DNA of 64,000 bases from Actinomycetota bacterium (GTDB lineage: Bacteria > Actinomycetota > Acidimicrobiia > Acidimicrobiales > Ilumatobacteraceae). The stretch spans positions 1-64,000 of the forward strand of contig VGAC01000005.1 of the NCBI GenBank assembly GCA_016870865.1, written 5' to 3'. Positions within the stretch are counted from its first letter, which is position 1. Each line of letters starts with the position of its first letter. The notes beneath the pieces are model-generated. The model did not search any database. It saw only the letters and a program-made list of their open reading frames with translations, and had not been told where the DNA came from. Shown here one piece after another: positions 34,042 to 42,918 of the stretch. The position numbers and the translations under genes were made by a program.

Positions 34042-34943
34042 TGGCCAAGAGACGGCCCCCCGTCGTGCATGGCATGGTGGTCATCGACAAGCCGGCGGGG
34101 ATGACCAGCCACGACGTCGTGGGAAAACTGCGCAAGGCATTGGGGGAACGGCGCATCGGCCACGCCGGGACGCTCGACCCCGACGCGACCGGTGTCCTGG
34201 TGGTTGGCGTCGGTCGTGCGACACGGCTGATGCAGTGGGTGACGGGTGCCGACAAGGACTACTCATGTGAGGTCGTCTTGGGTCTGCAAACGTCGACCCT
34301 CGACGACTCGGGCGAGGTTCTCGAAAGGATCGACATGTCGTCGGTGTCGATCGATGAGGGTCTGGCGGTGATCAGGGATCACTTGCTGGGCGACATCGAA
34401 CAGGTGCCGCCGATGGTGTCGGCGTTGAAGGTCGACGGCAAGCGGCTGCACGAGTACGCACGCGAGGGCGTGGAGGTCGAGCGCAAGGCGCGGCCCGTGC
34501 GCATCGATCGCTTCGACATCGAACAAACGAACCAGGCCGGCGTGTGGAGGATGCTCGTGACGTGTTCCTCGGGCACCTATGTGCGAAGCCTCGGCGATGA
34601 TCTGGGTCGGCTGCTCGGGGGAGCGGCACACATTCGCAACCTGCGACGGCACCGAGTGGGGCGATTCAGCGATGCAATGTGCTCCACACTCGACTCGCCC
34701 GTTCTGCTCGACGAGGAGGAAATGGTCGCCCATCTCGCGCGGGTCGATGTCGACGGCGCCACGGCCGCAAGGATCGCAAAAGGTGCGATGTTGGCGAGCG
34801 TTTTCGGCTTCGTCGGCGAAGGTCCCTGGCGCGTGCACGGCCCCGACGGCGCCTTGCTCGCGGTGTACGAATCAAGCGGCAGGGTGGCCGACGACGGCGG
34901 GGTCTTGGTGAAGCCATCTGTCGTGTTGAGCGTCGGGGGATAG
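34041..34943 (+). CDS. truB: tRNA pseudouridine(55) synthase TruB
   Basis: TruB makes pseudouridine 55 in the T loop of nearly all tRNAs. The 300-residue protein has the motif I segment GMTSHDVVGKLRKALGERRIGHAGTLDPDATG (in part) with the catalytic aspartate in TLDPDATG, plus PPMVSALKVDGKRLHEYAREG and a C-terminal domain. Its start overlaps the rbfA stop, and ribF begins 10 nt after its stop. Confidence 0.96.
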   Translation: MAKRRPPVVHGMVVIDKPAGMTSHDVVGKLRKALGERRIGHAGTLDPDATGVLVVGVGRATRLMQWVTGADKDYSCEVVLGLQTSTLDDSGEVLERIDMSSVSIDEGLAVIRDHLLGDIEQVPPMVSALKVDGKRLHEYAREGVEVERKARPVRIDRFDIEQTNQAGVWRMLVTCSSGTYVRSLGDDLGRLLGGAAHIRNLRRHRVGRFSDAMCSTLDSPVLLDEEEMVAHLARVDVDGATAARIAKGAMLASVFGFVGEGPWRVHGPDGALLAVYESSGRVADDGGVLVKPSVVLSVGG

Positions 34944-34953
34944 CGTTGCGGGG

Positions 34954-35919
34954 ATGCTCCTCGTGCGCGACCTCTCGAGATCACCGTGGCCCGGCCGACA
35001 TGCCGTGGCCACGATCGGAGCCTACGACGGAGTCCATCTCGGGCATCAGTCGGTGATTGCGGCCGTGCGTGCCCGGGCGGCCGCCGACGGCGCGTTGAGT
35101 GCGGTCGTCACCTTCGACCGGCATCCTGCATCGGTCGTGCGGCCAGAGTCCGCACCGCTGCTCCTCACCGACCTGGACCAGAAGCTCGAACTCTTGGAGG
35201 CAACCGGGGTCGATGCCGTGGTCGTCGTTCCTTTCGACGCGCTGCAGGCCTCCGAGGAGCCCCACGAGTTCGTCAAGCGCGTCCTTGTCGATTGTCTTGC
35301 GGTCAGCCACGTTGCGGTGGGTGAGGACTTTCATTTCGGTCGCAACCGCGCGGGCGACGTCACGATGTTGCGTGAGCAGGGAGCCAGGAACAACTTCACC
35401 GTCGGCCCCCTGGAGTTGTTGCAACGGGATGACGGCGTCGACGAGCCGGTCAGTTCGACCGCCATCCGTCGTGCGCTCAAGGGTGGCGACGTGGCGGTCG
35501 CATCGCGGATGCTCGGCCGTTGGTTCGAGGCGCGCGGGCCGGTCGTGGACGGCGACCACCGTGGTCGCGCGATCGGGTTCGCAACCGCCAACGTGCAAGT
35601 GCCCGGTTTCATCTGTCTCCCCGCCGATGGCGTGTATGCGGGCGTGTACACCAGACCCGATGGTTCGCGGTGGGCCTGTGCCATCAACCTCGGTCGTCGT
35701 CCGACCTTCTACGAGCACAGTGACTCGTCACTGCTCGAAGCCCACCTCATCGACGCGTCGGTGAACCTCTACGGCGAGGCCGCACGCGTTCAGTTCACGC
35801 ATTTCCTGCGCTCGGAGCGCAAGTTCAACGGACCCGATGCGCTGATCGCACAGGTCAAACTCGACATCGATCATGCGCGCGAGTTGGTCAGTTCCCTGCC
35901 GCCCGACGTGCGGCCATAG
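34954..35919 (+). CDS. ribF: Bifunctional riboflavin kinase/FAD synthetase
   Basis: RibF converts riboflavin to FMN and then FAD. The 321-residue protein has an N-terminal nucleotidyltransferase domain (TIGAYDGVHLGHQSVI, VGEDFHFGRNRAGDV, SSTAIRRAL) and a C-terminal riboflavin kinase domain (GFATANVQVPG, DGVYAGVY, INLGRRPTF). ATG 34954 lies 7 nt after TAGCGT (34941-34946), so it has its own promoter within the rbfA-truB-ribF run. The final 49 nt overlap the end of fbiC on the other strand. Confidence 0.96.
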   Translation: MLLVRDLSRSPWPGRHAVATIGAYDGVHLGHQSVIAAVRARAAADGALSAVVTFDRHPASVVRPESAPLLLTDLDQKLELLEATGVDAVVVVPFDALQASEEPHEFVKRVLVDCLAVSHVAVGEDFHFGRNRAGDVTMLREQGARNNFTVGPLELLQRDDGVDEPVSSTAIRRALKGGDVAVASRMLGRWFEARGPVVDGDHRGRAIGFATANVQVPGFICLPADGVYAGVYTRPDGSRWACAINLGRRPTFYEHSDSSLLEAHLIDASVNLYGEAARVQFTHFLRSERKFNGPDALIAQVKLDIDHARELVSSLPPDVRP

Positions 35920-38252
35920 AGGGTCGTGCGCTGCTCGAGCGTGCGACCAAGCGGTGACACAACCGCCCCGAACGAATCCTCGCTCATCTTCTGGCCGTGG
36001 GCGGCGCCCGCTGCGCGCGAGATGTTCTCGTCCATCAGTGTGCCACCGAGGTCGTTGCAGCCCGCCTGGAGGAGTTGACGCGCGCCATCAACGCCGACCT
36101 TCACCCACGAGACCTGGATGTTGTCGATCAGGCCGTGGTAGGCGATGCGGGCGATCGCATGCATCAGGACGGTCTCACGGAACGTCGGTCCGCGTCGCGC
36201 TCCACGCTGCAGGTAGATGGGTGAAGCCATGTGCACGAAGGGGAGGCCGACGAACTCGGTGAATCCACCCGTCTCGCGCTGGAGGTCGCGCGTGACGACC
36301 ATGTGGCGTGCCCACGAGTCGATGCCCTCGATGCTGCCGAACATGATGGTGATGTTCGAACGAAGACCAACCGAGTGCGCCACCCGATGGCATTCCAGCC
36401 ACTCTTCGGTGTTGATCTTGTCGGGGCAGAGAACCGCGCGAACCTTGTCGTGGAGAATCTCGGCCGCGGTGCCCGGCAGTGAGGCGAGACCGGCCTGCTT
36501 GAGGCGGGTGAGGTAGGACTGCAGCGACTCCTCGAGTCGGCGGGCGCCTTCGGTGACCTCGAGAGCCGTGAAGCCGTGCACGTGGATGGCGGGAACCGCA
36601 TCCTTCACGGCCTGTGCGACGTCGATGTAGTAGTTGCCGTCGAAATCGGGGTGGATTCCACCCTGCAGGGTGACTTCGGTGGCGCCCATAGCGGCGGCCT
36701 CGGCGGCGCGGTGGGCGATGTCGTCGAGGGTGAGCAGATACGGGGTGCCGCGCAGGTTCAACGACAACTTGCCCTTGGCGAATCCACAGAAGCGGCATTT
36801 GAAGGTGCACACATTCGTGTAGTTGATGTTGCGGTTGTGTACCCATGTCACCACGTCGCCGACGGCTTCGCGGCGCAAGTGATCGGCGAACTCGGCGATA
36901 GCGGTGACTTCGCGGCCGCGTGCGCGGAACATCCGTACGATCTGCGACTCGTCGGGAAGCTCGCCACGACCCACACCGTCGAAGATCTCCGCGAGGTCGA
37001 GAGGAGTCTTTGGGGCCCCGGGAAGAAGCATCGGTGCGGGGTTGGTTGCACCCGAGTACCACTGCGTGGACTTGTGTCCGACGAGGACCACCTCGGCGCC
37101 GTCCTGCACCACGTCGGCGGCACTGACCGTTTCGGGCCAGACAGAACCCGGATCGTCGCGCCCGAGCATTTCGGCGTCACAGCGGTCCTGCACCGCGAAG
37201 CGAAGCGAGGGCGCCAGCCATTCGTCGGGACGCGAGACGTACTCGGGGTAGATGGTGAGGCGCGGAGCGAGTTCGAAGCCACGCTCGTTGCTCGCCGTGC
37301 GCAGAAGATCGAGCGCGGGCCACGGGCGCTCGGGGTTGACGTGGTCGGCGGTCACCGGCGAGACACCGCCCCAGTCGTCGATGCCCGCATCGAGAAGAAC
37401 GCCGAAGTCGTCAGAGAGGTTCGGTGGCGCCTGCAGGTGGATCGAGTCGGGAAGAAGCAGGCGTGCGACTGCTATCGACCACATGTAGTCGTCGGCCGGA
37501 CATGCCGCGGTGTGCTGCATCGCGGTGCGCGGTTTGGGAAGGAAGTTCTGGACGATGACCTCCTGCACGTGGCCGTGTCGGTCATGCGAGGCCGCGATCG
37601 CCTCGAGCGCGGCGATGCGATCGGCGCGGCTCTCGCCGATGCCAACGAGGATGCCGGTCGTAAAGGGGATCCTCAGTTCCCCCGCCCACTCGAGCGTGTC
37701 GAGGCGACGCTGCGGAACCTTGTCGGGCGCGCCGCGGTGGCAGGCAAGGTCGTCGCGGAGGGACTCGACCATCATTCCCTGCGACGGTGACACGTCGCGC
37801 AGGAGTTCCAACTCGTCGCGGTACAGCGCCCCGGCGTTCGCATGGGGGAGGAGGCCGGTCTCGTCGAGAACCAACTTTGCCATCGCGTGGACGTAGTGCA
37901 CCGTCGATTCGTAACCATTCGCGGCCAACCACTTCGCGGCAACGTCGTAGCGCAACTCGGGACGCTCACCGAGGGTGAAGAGCGCTTCGTGGCAACCGTT
38001 GCGCGCACCCTCACGGGCGATGGCCAACACCTGGTCGGCGGTGAGGTAAGGATTTTCCAGCCGGGCCGGTGGTTGGGCGAAGGTGCAGTAGCCGCACGTA
38101 TCGCGGCACAGCATCGTGAGGGGAATGAACACCTTCGGAGAAAAAGTGACGCGCGAACCGAAAAGCGTGTTGCGCCGGGCGGATGCGAGGGCGAGCAAGT
38201 CGTCAAGCGAAGCGGAAAGAAGAAAGTCGTGCGACGGGCGCTGGGACGACAT
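35871..38252 (-). CDS. fbiC: FO synthase FbiC (CofG-CofH fusion)
   Basis: FbiC makes 7,8-didemethyl-8-hydroxy-5-deazariboflavin (FO), the chromophore of coenzyme F420, from tyrosine and the riboflavin intermediate 5-amino-6-ribitylaminouracil. The 793-residue protein carries two radical SAM domains. The N-terminal CofG half has CRDTCGYC, and the C-terminal CofH half, starting near residue 450, has CTFKCRFC. Such fusion is typical of actinobacteria. ATG 38252 has a nearby AGAGG ribosome site; the longer frame to 38321 is leader sequence. TAGTCT at 38363-38358 (minus) is a candidate -10 element about 100 nt upstream. Confidence 0.97.
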   Translation of the reverse strand: MSSQRPSHDFLLSASLDDLLALASARRNTLFGSRVTFSPKVFIPLTMLCRDTCGYCTFAQPPARLENPYLTADQVLAIAREGARNGCHEALFTLGERPELRYDVAAKWLAANGYESTVHYVHAMAKLVLDETGLLPHANAGALYRDELELLRDVSPSQGMMVESLRDDLACHRGAPDKVPQRRLDTLEWAGELRIPFTTGILVGIGESRADRIAALEAIAASHDRHGHVQEVIVQNFLPKPRTAMQHTAACPADDYMWSIAVARLLLPDSIHLQAPPNLSDDFGVLLDAGIDDWGGVSPVTADHVNPERPWPALDLLRTASNERGFELAPRLTIYPEYVSRPDEWLAPSLRFAVQDRCDAEMLGRDDPGSVWPETVSAADVVQDGAEVVLVGHKSTQWYSGATNPAPMLLPGAPKTPLDLAEIFDGVGRGELPDESQIVRMFRARGREVTAIAEFADHLRREAVGDVVTWVHNRNINYTNVCTFKCRFCGFAKGKLSLNLRGTPYLLTLDDIAHRAAEAAAMGATEVTLQGGIHPDFDGNYYIDVAQAVKDAVPAIHVHGFTALEVTEGARRLEESLQSYLTRLKQAGLASLPGTAAEILHDKVRAVLCPDKINTEEWLECHRVAHSVGLRSNITIMFGSIEGIDSWARHMVVTRDLQRETGGFTEFVGLPFVHMASPIYLQRGARRGPTFRETVLMHAIARIAYHGLIDNIQVSWVKVGVDGARQLLQAGCNDLGGTLMDENISRAAGAAHGQKMSEDSFGAVVSPLGRTLEQRTTLYGRTSGGRELTNSRA

Positions 38253-38371
38253 GTGAGAACCTCTCATGAGGATCGACTCGGATGTGAATGCCAGCGCCAG
38301 ACGGAAGATGACCGGGAGCAAGAAATCCGGCCGACCCCCTAGATGTCGGACGGGTAAAGACTAGCCGAGGT

Positions 38372-39145
38372 TCAGCGATGAAGCGCAGTGAAGAGGGCCC
38401 GCACGTTGTGGCTGCTCATCGGCAGGCGGTGGCCGGTGCGGCTGATGAAGCCCAGTTGCACCCCGGTGGCCGGATCGAGCACCGTGAAGAGTTGCTCGTG
38501 GCCGTCCTGGTCGACGATGACGTCTGTCAGCAAAGGCACGCCCGTGCGGGCGAGGGCCTGCTGGGTGAAGCCCGCGTTGAGAACCTCGATCGCGATGTGC
38601 TGGACGCCCGAGCCGTATTCCTCCAGATGGGCGGCCACGGCCGGGTCGTTGCCCGCGCCGAGCAGGACAACGGTCACACCACCCGCCTCGGCGAGGAACA
38701 TCGCGGGGTCGTCCGTCGCTTCGATGCGAAAGCCCATTTTCGCAAAAAACGTGCGTGCGGCATCGATGTCGAGGACGGCAACGACCACGTGGTCGATGCG
38801 GCATGCGACGGTGTCGAGTTCGGTGTCGCCGTTCGGTTCGGCAATCTTCACGGGGGCCGACTCGGGGCGTTCGTGGGCGACCTCGATGCGGTGCGTCTCG
38901 GAGAGCAGTGAGCGGAAGATCTGCTCGGCAAAGTCGGCGTCGATGCCCTCGTCGATGGCCCACTGTCGCCGGCTCGTCAAAACCTGACGCACGCGTTCGG
39001 GTTGAATCACCGATGTTGAGTTCCTCGATTTCACCTCGGCGACTCGACGGCACACATCGAGACGGCGTGCAAGCAATTCGACGATGCCGCGGTCGATCTC
39101 GTCGATCTCGTTGCGGAGCGCCCCAAGGTCGTCGTTGGTGCTCAT
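38372..39145 (-). CDS. Chorismate mutase-VOC domain fusion protein
   Basis: A 257-residue two-domain protein. Residues 1 to about 90 form an AroQ-type chorismate mutase (LRNEIDEIDRGIVELLARRLDVCRRVAEVK, in part), the enzyme that makes prephenate for Phe/Tyr. Residues from about 115 to 245 form a vicinal-oxygen-chelate domain (CRIDHVVVAVLDIDAARTFF; SGVQHIAIEV; TDVIVDQDGHEQLFTVLDPATGVQLGF). The latter resembles one half of 4-hydroxyphenylpyruvate dioxygenase or 4-hydroxymandelate synthase. His118 or so (IDHV), His183 or so (QHIA) and a later Glu/Gln (QLGF) would be the metal-ligand positions; the last being Gln would be unusual. It overlaps riboflavin synthase by 4 nt (ATGA). The catalytic role of the VOC part is not known. 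Confidence 0.82.
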   Translation of the reverse strand: MSTNDDLGALRNEIDEIDRGIVELLARRLDVCRRVAEVKSRNSTSVIQPERVRQVLTSRRQWAIDEGIDADFAEQIFRSLLSETHRIEVAHERPESAPVKIAEPNGDTELDTVACRIDHVVVAVLDIDAARTFFAKMGFRIEATDDPAMFLAEAGGVTVVLLGAGNDPAVAAHLEEYGSGVQHIAIEVLNAGFTQQALARTGVPLLTDVIVDQDGHEQLFTVLDPATGVQLGFISRTGHRLPMSSHNVRALFTALHR

Positions 39146-39711
39146 GATGCGTGTGGTTCGATCAACCGTTCGATGTGCTTTGCGAGAACGTCCATTTCGA
39201 TGTTTACGCGGTCACCGGCGCGGCGCACTCCGAGCGTGGTGACGTCGGTGGTGTGGGGGATCACTGCGACGTCGAAGGTGTCGGAACCGAGATTGAACGC
39301 GGTGAGACTGATGCCGTCGACCGTGACCGAACCCTTTTCGACGAGATAACGCATCAGGTGCGAGGGGATGCGGACGCGGAGATCGGGTGCAGGATTGACG
39401 ACCGTGCCGACGCCGTCCACGTGTCCGAGCACGATGTGTCCGCCGAGGCGTTCGCCGAGTGCCATCGGACGCTCGAGGTTGACGCGATCGCCGGCCCGGG
39501 CATCGGCGAGGTTGGTGCGGGAGTAGGTCTCGTCGCTCACCTCGGCCTCCCACCAATCGTCCCCCGAGGCAACAAGGGTGAGGCAGCAGCCGTTCACCGC
39601 GATCGAAGCTCCCAGGCCGCTGCCGTCGAGGACGGTCGTTGCCGCGATGCGCAGACGTGACCCGTCGCGGGTGGCGATGGTGCCGAGCTCTTCGACAATT
39701 CCCGTGAACAC
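39142..39711 (-). CDS. ribE: Riboflavin synthase alpha chain
   Basis: Riboflavin synthase dismutates 6,7-dimethyl-8-ribityllumazine to riboflavin. The 189-residue protein starts with the hallmark MFTGIVEELG and shows the internal duplication of two beta-barrel lumazine-binding domains (VNGCCLTLV in the first, VDGISLTAFN in the second). The GTG start at 39711 lies 7 nt after TAGGGT (minus, 39724-39719), consistent with a leaderless mRNA, so no FMN riboswitch is expected. It is followed by the chorismate mutase-VOC gene and fbiC. The name ribE follows E. coli usage; ribC or ribB is used in other species. Confidence 0.95.
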   Translation of the reverse strand: MFTGIVEELGTIATRDGSRLRIAATTVLDGSGLGASIAVNGCCLTLVASGDDWWEAEVSDETYSRTNLADARAGDRVNLERPMALGERLGGHIVLGHVDGVGTVVNPAPDLRVRIPSHLMRYLVEKGSVTVDGISLTAFNLGSDTFDVAVIPHTTDVTTLGVRRAGDRVNIEMDVLAKHIERLIEPHAS

Positions 39712-39866
39712 GCGCCAAACCCTAATGCCGCGAACCCTCCCGCCGAAGGGGTTGGGGGAGGCCCACCCGTTCCGTAGCCTTTAAGGGTCCGTCACGGCTC
39801 CACCTGTGGCGGATGCCCGGGTCACCCGACCCGAGCGTCCCGTTCAACAAAAGACACGAGGCAGAC

Positions 39867-40133
39867 ATGCCGGAGAAATCCAGCAAGCAGACCACGATTG
39901 CTGCGCACCAGCAGCACGGCACCGACACCGGTTCCCCCGACGTTCAGATTGCGCTCTTGACCGACCGCATCGAGGAACTGACCGAGCACCTCAAGACCCA
40001 CCCGAAGGACCACCACTCTCGTCGTGGTCTTTTGATGTTGGTCGGTCGTCGCCGCCGCATGCTCGACTACGTCCGCGATCGTGACGTCCAGCGCTACCGC
40101 GAACTCATCGCCAAGCTGGGCCTGCGCCGCTGA
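39867..40133 (+). CDS. rpsO: 30S ribosomal protein S15
   Basis: An 88-residue S15 that binds 16S rRNA helices 20-22. Hallmarks are [36 protein letters not shown] (in part) and [24 protein letters not shown] (in part). ATG 39867 is preceded by GAGG; a candidate -10 element TAGCCT at 39775-39780 gives a leader of about 85 nt. pnp follows after 239 nt, the common rpsO-pnp order. Confidence 0.97.
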   Translation: MPEKSSKQTTIAAHQQHGTDTGSPDVQIALLTDRIEELTEHLKTHPKDHHSRRGLLMLVGRRRRMLDYVRDRDVQRYRELIAKLGLRR

Positions 40134-40143
40134 TTCTCCGGGC

Positions 40144-40175
40144 GCGGGTATCCCACCAGGATGGTGGTTGCCCGC
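40144..40175 (+). terminator. Stem-loop after rpsO
   Basis: GCGGG/CCCGC (40144-40148 with 40171-40175) encloses an inner CCACCA/TGGTGG stem with a 3-nt loop. It starts 11 nt after the rpsO stop. It could be an attenuator or an RNase processing site in an rpsO-pnp transcript, as known in other bacteria. A second small hairpin GGCGGA/TCCGCC lies at 40305-40330. Confidence 0.6.
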
Positions 40176-40372
40176 ACCACAATTGAATTGCACCGAAGCA
40201 CGTACGCATCGGTTGTCAGTCGCCGAACCCGCGGACACGAGTCGATCCGCGAGATTGCCGACTGGGAACCGACGCCCGCTCCGGTGCGCACGTTTCGCCA
40301 AGCCGGCGGAGCGCACACACACGTTCCGCCGAGGAGATCAACGAAGCGGAACCATAGACAAGGAGTAGACAG

Positions 40373-42862
40373 ATGGCCGATGCCATACGCGTCTCTGGTG
40401 CCGTTTCGGGCACCGACAAGATCCTCGCCTTCGAGACGGGGAAACTTGCACAGCAATCACAGGGTGCCGTCGTTGCGAGCCTCGGCCGCACGACGGTGCT
40501 CGCCACCGCCAACGCGGCGAAGGGCGTGCGTGACGGGATCGATTTCTTTCCGTTGACCGTCGACGTCGAAGAGCGGGCCTACGCCGCGGGCAAGATCCCC
40601 GGCGCGTTCTTCCGACGCGAGGGCCGGCCGACCGAGATGGCGATTCTCACGTGCCGACTCACCGACCGCCCGTTGCGTCCCGCCTTCCCCGACGGCTACC
40701 GCAACGAGACACAGATCGTGCTCACAATCATCGGTGCCGACCAGACGAACCCGCACGACGTGTTGTCGATCAATGCAGCGTCGGCCTCGCTCATGATCAG
40801 TGGCATTCCCTTCGAAGGTCCGATCGGTGCGGTACGCGTGGCGTTCTCGACCGACGGTGAGTGGATACCCCATCCCACGTTCGAGGAAAGTGAAACTTCG
40901 ACCTTTGAACTTGTCGTCGCGGGCCGTGAACTCGAAGACGGTGACGTCGCCATCATGATGGTCGAGGCGGGTGGAACCGAGAAGAGTTTCACGTTCTACG
41001 AGGCCGGTGCACCAAAGGTGAACGAAGGTGTGCTGGCCGGTGGTCTCGAGGCATCAAAGACCTGGATCAAAGAGTCGATCGCACTGCAGCGTCAACTTGT
41101 GGCCAGTGTGATCGCGACCAAGGGTCCGATCGAACCGCTGTCGTACACCCCGGTCCTCGACTACACCCCCGAAGTGTTCGCGGCGGTCGAAGCCTCCGCA
41201 ACCGCCAAGTTGGGCCCGGCGGTCGGCATCTCGCTCAAGAGCGCGCGCAACGAGGCAATCGACAAGGCAACCGCCGAAACCGTCGCTGAACTGTGCGGTT
41301 CGTCCGCTGCCCCGGGTCGTTTCGCCGGCCAGGAAAAGGGCGTGAAGGAGGCCGTGCGCAGCCTCACGAAGAAACTGGTGCGCAAGCGCATCGTGGAGGA
41401 GGGCATGCGCATCGATGGTCGTGGACCGCGCGACCTGCGTGCGTTGTCGTCGGAGGTCGGCATTCTGCCCACCGCACACGGCACGGGCCTCTTCCAGCGC
41501 GGTGAAACCCAGGTCATGAACGTCTGCACACTCGCCATGCCGCGCATGAACCAGATGCTCGACACGCTGACGCCCGACACGGAGAAGCGCTTCATCCACC
41601 ACTACAACATGGCTCCGTGGGCAAACGGTGAAACCGGCCGCGTCGGCTCGCCCAAGCGCCGCGAAATCGGCCATGGTGCGTTGGCTGAGCGCGCCCTCCT
41701 GCCGGTGGTGCCGAGCCAAGAAGACTTCGCGTACACGATTCGTCTCGTCAGCGAAGTGCTGTCGTCGAACGGTTCGACCTCCATGGGTTCGGTCTGCTCG
41801 TCGAGCCTGTCGCTGATGGATGCGGGTGTGCCGATCAAGGCACCCGTGGCAGGTATCGCCATGGGTCTCGTCTACGCCGAAGGCAAGTACACCACCCTCA
41901 CCGACATCCTCGGTGCCGAGGACGCATTCGGTGACATGGACTTCAAAGTGGCCGGAACCGCCGATGCGGTGACGGCCCTGCAACTCGACACGAAGATCGA
42001 CGGCATTCCCGCCGACGTTCTCGCTGCCGCGCTCGACCAGGCGAAGGAGGCGCGTCTCGCCATTCTTGACGTGATGAACCGTGCGATTGCGGCGCCCCGC
42101 GCCGAGGTCGCAGAGACCGCACCGAAGATCGTGTCCTTCACGATTCCCCTCGACAAGGTCGGCGAGGTCATCGGGCCCAAGGGCAAGGTCATCAACACCA
42201 TCCAGCAGGAGACCGGAGCCGACATCGCGATCAGCGACGACGGAGCCGTGGGCATCGTGACCATCGGTTCGCCCGACTCGCTGAAGGTCAACGACGCGCG
42301 TGAGCGCATCATGAACATCGTCCAGCCCCCGACCGCCGACCTCGGTGCCACCTACAAGGGGCGTGTCGTGTCGATCACGAAGTTCGGCGCGTTCGTCAAC
42401 ATCCTCCCCGGCCGCGATGGCCTCGTGCACATCTCGAAGCTGGGCAAGGGCAAGCGCATCAACAACGTGGAAGACGTCCTGCAGTTGGGTGACGAGATCG
42501 ACGTTCGTGTCGACGACATCGACGACAAGGGCAAGGTCAGTCTCACCCCGGTGGGCGAGGGTTACGAGAATCTGCCCGTGGACAACGGTGGCGAACGCCG
42601 CGAGCGTGGCCCGCGTGAGGATCGCGGTGGACGTGGTGATCGCGGTGGTCGTGGTGAGCGTGGTGAGCGTGGCGGCCGCGGTGGACGTGAGGATCGTGGC
42701 CCGCGCGAAGACCGCGGGGAGCGCCGTGCGCCGACGTCCAACGGCGGCGGCAGCGACGACGCGGTGTCGGTCAGTTTCGAGGACGAGTTCGAAAACGAAC
42801 TCTCCGAGCAACTCGGCGACCTCGGCCCCGGCCGCGGTTCGGGACGCCGCCGCCACCGCTGA
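40373..42862 (+). CDS. pnp: Polyribonucleotide nucleotidyltransferase (PNPase)
   Basis: PNPase degrades RNA 3' to 5' by phosphorolysis and can add tails. The 829-residue protein has two RNase PH domains (second one with ETQVMNVCTLAMPR and SSNGSTSMGSVCSSSLSLMDAGVP, in part), a KH domain (IGPKGKVINTIQQETG) and an S1 domain (YKGRVVSITKFGAFVNILPGRDGLVHISKL, in part). Beyond S1, from about residue 738, is an unusual Arg-Gly-rich tail (GGRGDRGGRGERGERGG) followed by an acidic end. The ATG has an AAGGAG ribosome site. Confidence 0.97.
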   Translation: MADAIRVSGAVSGTDKILAFETGKLAQQSQGAVVASLGRTTVLATANAAKGVRDGIDFFPLTVDVEERAYAAGKIPGAFFRREGRPTEMAILTCRLTDRPLRPAFPDGYRNETQIVLTIIGADQTNPHDVLSINAASASLMISGIPFEGPIGAVRVAFSTDGEWIPHPTFEESETSTFELVVAGRELEDGDVAIMMVEAGGTEKSFTFYEAGAPKVNEGVLAGGLEASKTWIKESIALQRQLVASVIATKGPIEPLSYTPVLDYTPEVFAAVEASATAKLGPAVGISLKSARNEAIDKATAETVAELCGSSAAPGRFAGQEKGVKEAVRSLTKKLVRKRIVEEGMRIDGRGPRDLRALSSEVGILPTAHGTGLFQRGETQVMNVCTLAMPRMNQMLDTLTPDTEKRFIHHYNMAPWANGETGRVGSPKRREIGHGALAERALLPVVPSQEDFAYTIRLVSEVLSSNGSTSMGSVCSSSLSLMDAGVPIKAPVAGIAMGLVYAEGKYTTLTDILGAEDAFGDMDFKVAGTADAVTALQLDTKIDGIPADVLAAALDQAKEARLAILDVMNRAIAAPRAEVAETAPKIVSFTIPLDKVGEVIGPKGKVINTIQQETGADIAISDDGAVGIVTIGSPDSLKVNDARERIMNIVQPPTADLGATYKGRVVSITKFGAFVNILPGRDGLVHISKLGKGKRINNVEDVLQLGDEIDVRVDDIDDKGKVSLTPVGEGYENLPVDNGGERRERGPREDRGGRGDRGGRGERGERGGRGGREDRGPREDRGERRAPTSNGGGSDDAVSVSFEDEFENELSEQLGDLGPGRGSGRRRHR

Positions 42863-42890
42863 CACCAGCGAACAAACCAAAACAAGCCTC

Positions 42891-42918
42891 CGACCCCGAC
42901 CGACTACGGTCGGGGTCG
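42891..42918 (+). terminator. Terminator hairpin of pnp overlapping the dapB promoter
   Basis: A perfect 12-bp stem, CGACCCCGACCG (42891-42902) with CGGTCGGGGTCG (42907-42918), has loop ACTA. It lies 28 nt after the pnp stop. TACGGT (42905-42910), inside the loop and 3' arm, fits the -10 element of dapB, and the hairpin ends on the first base of the dapB GTG. Confidence 0.8.

Noticed and set aside
39712-39866. FMN riboswitch upstream of ribE
   Set aside because: The GTG start lies 7 nt after a -10 element, leaving no room for a leader, and no conserved FMN-box sequence was seen.
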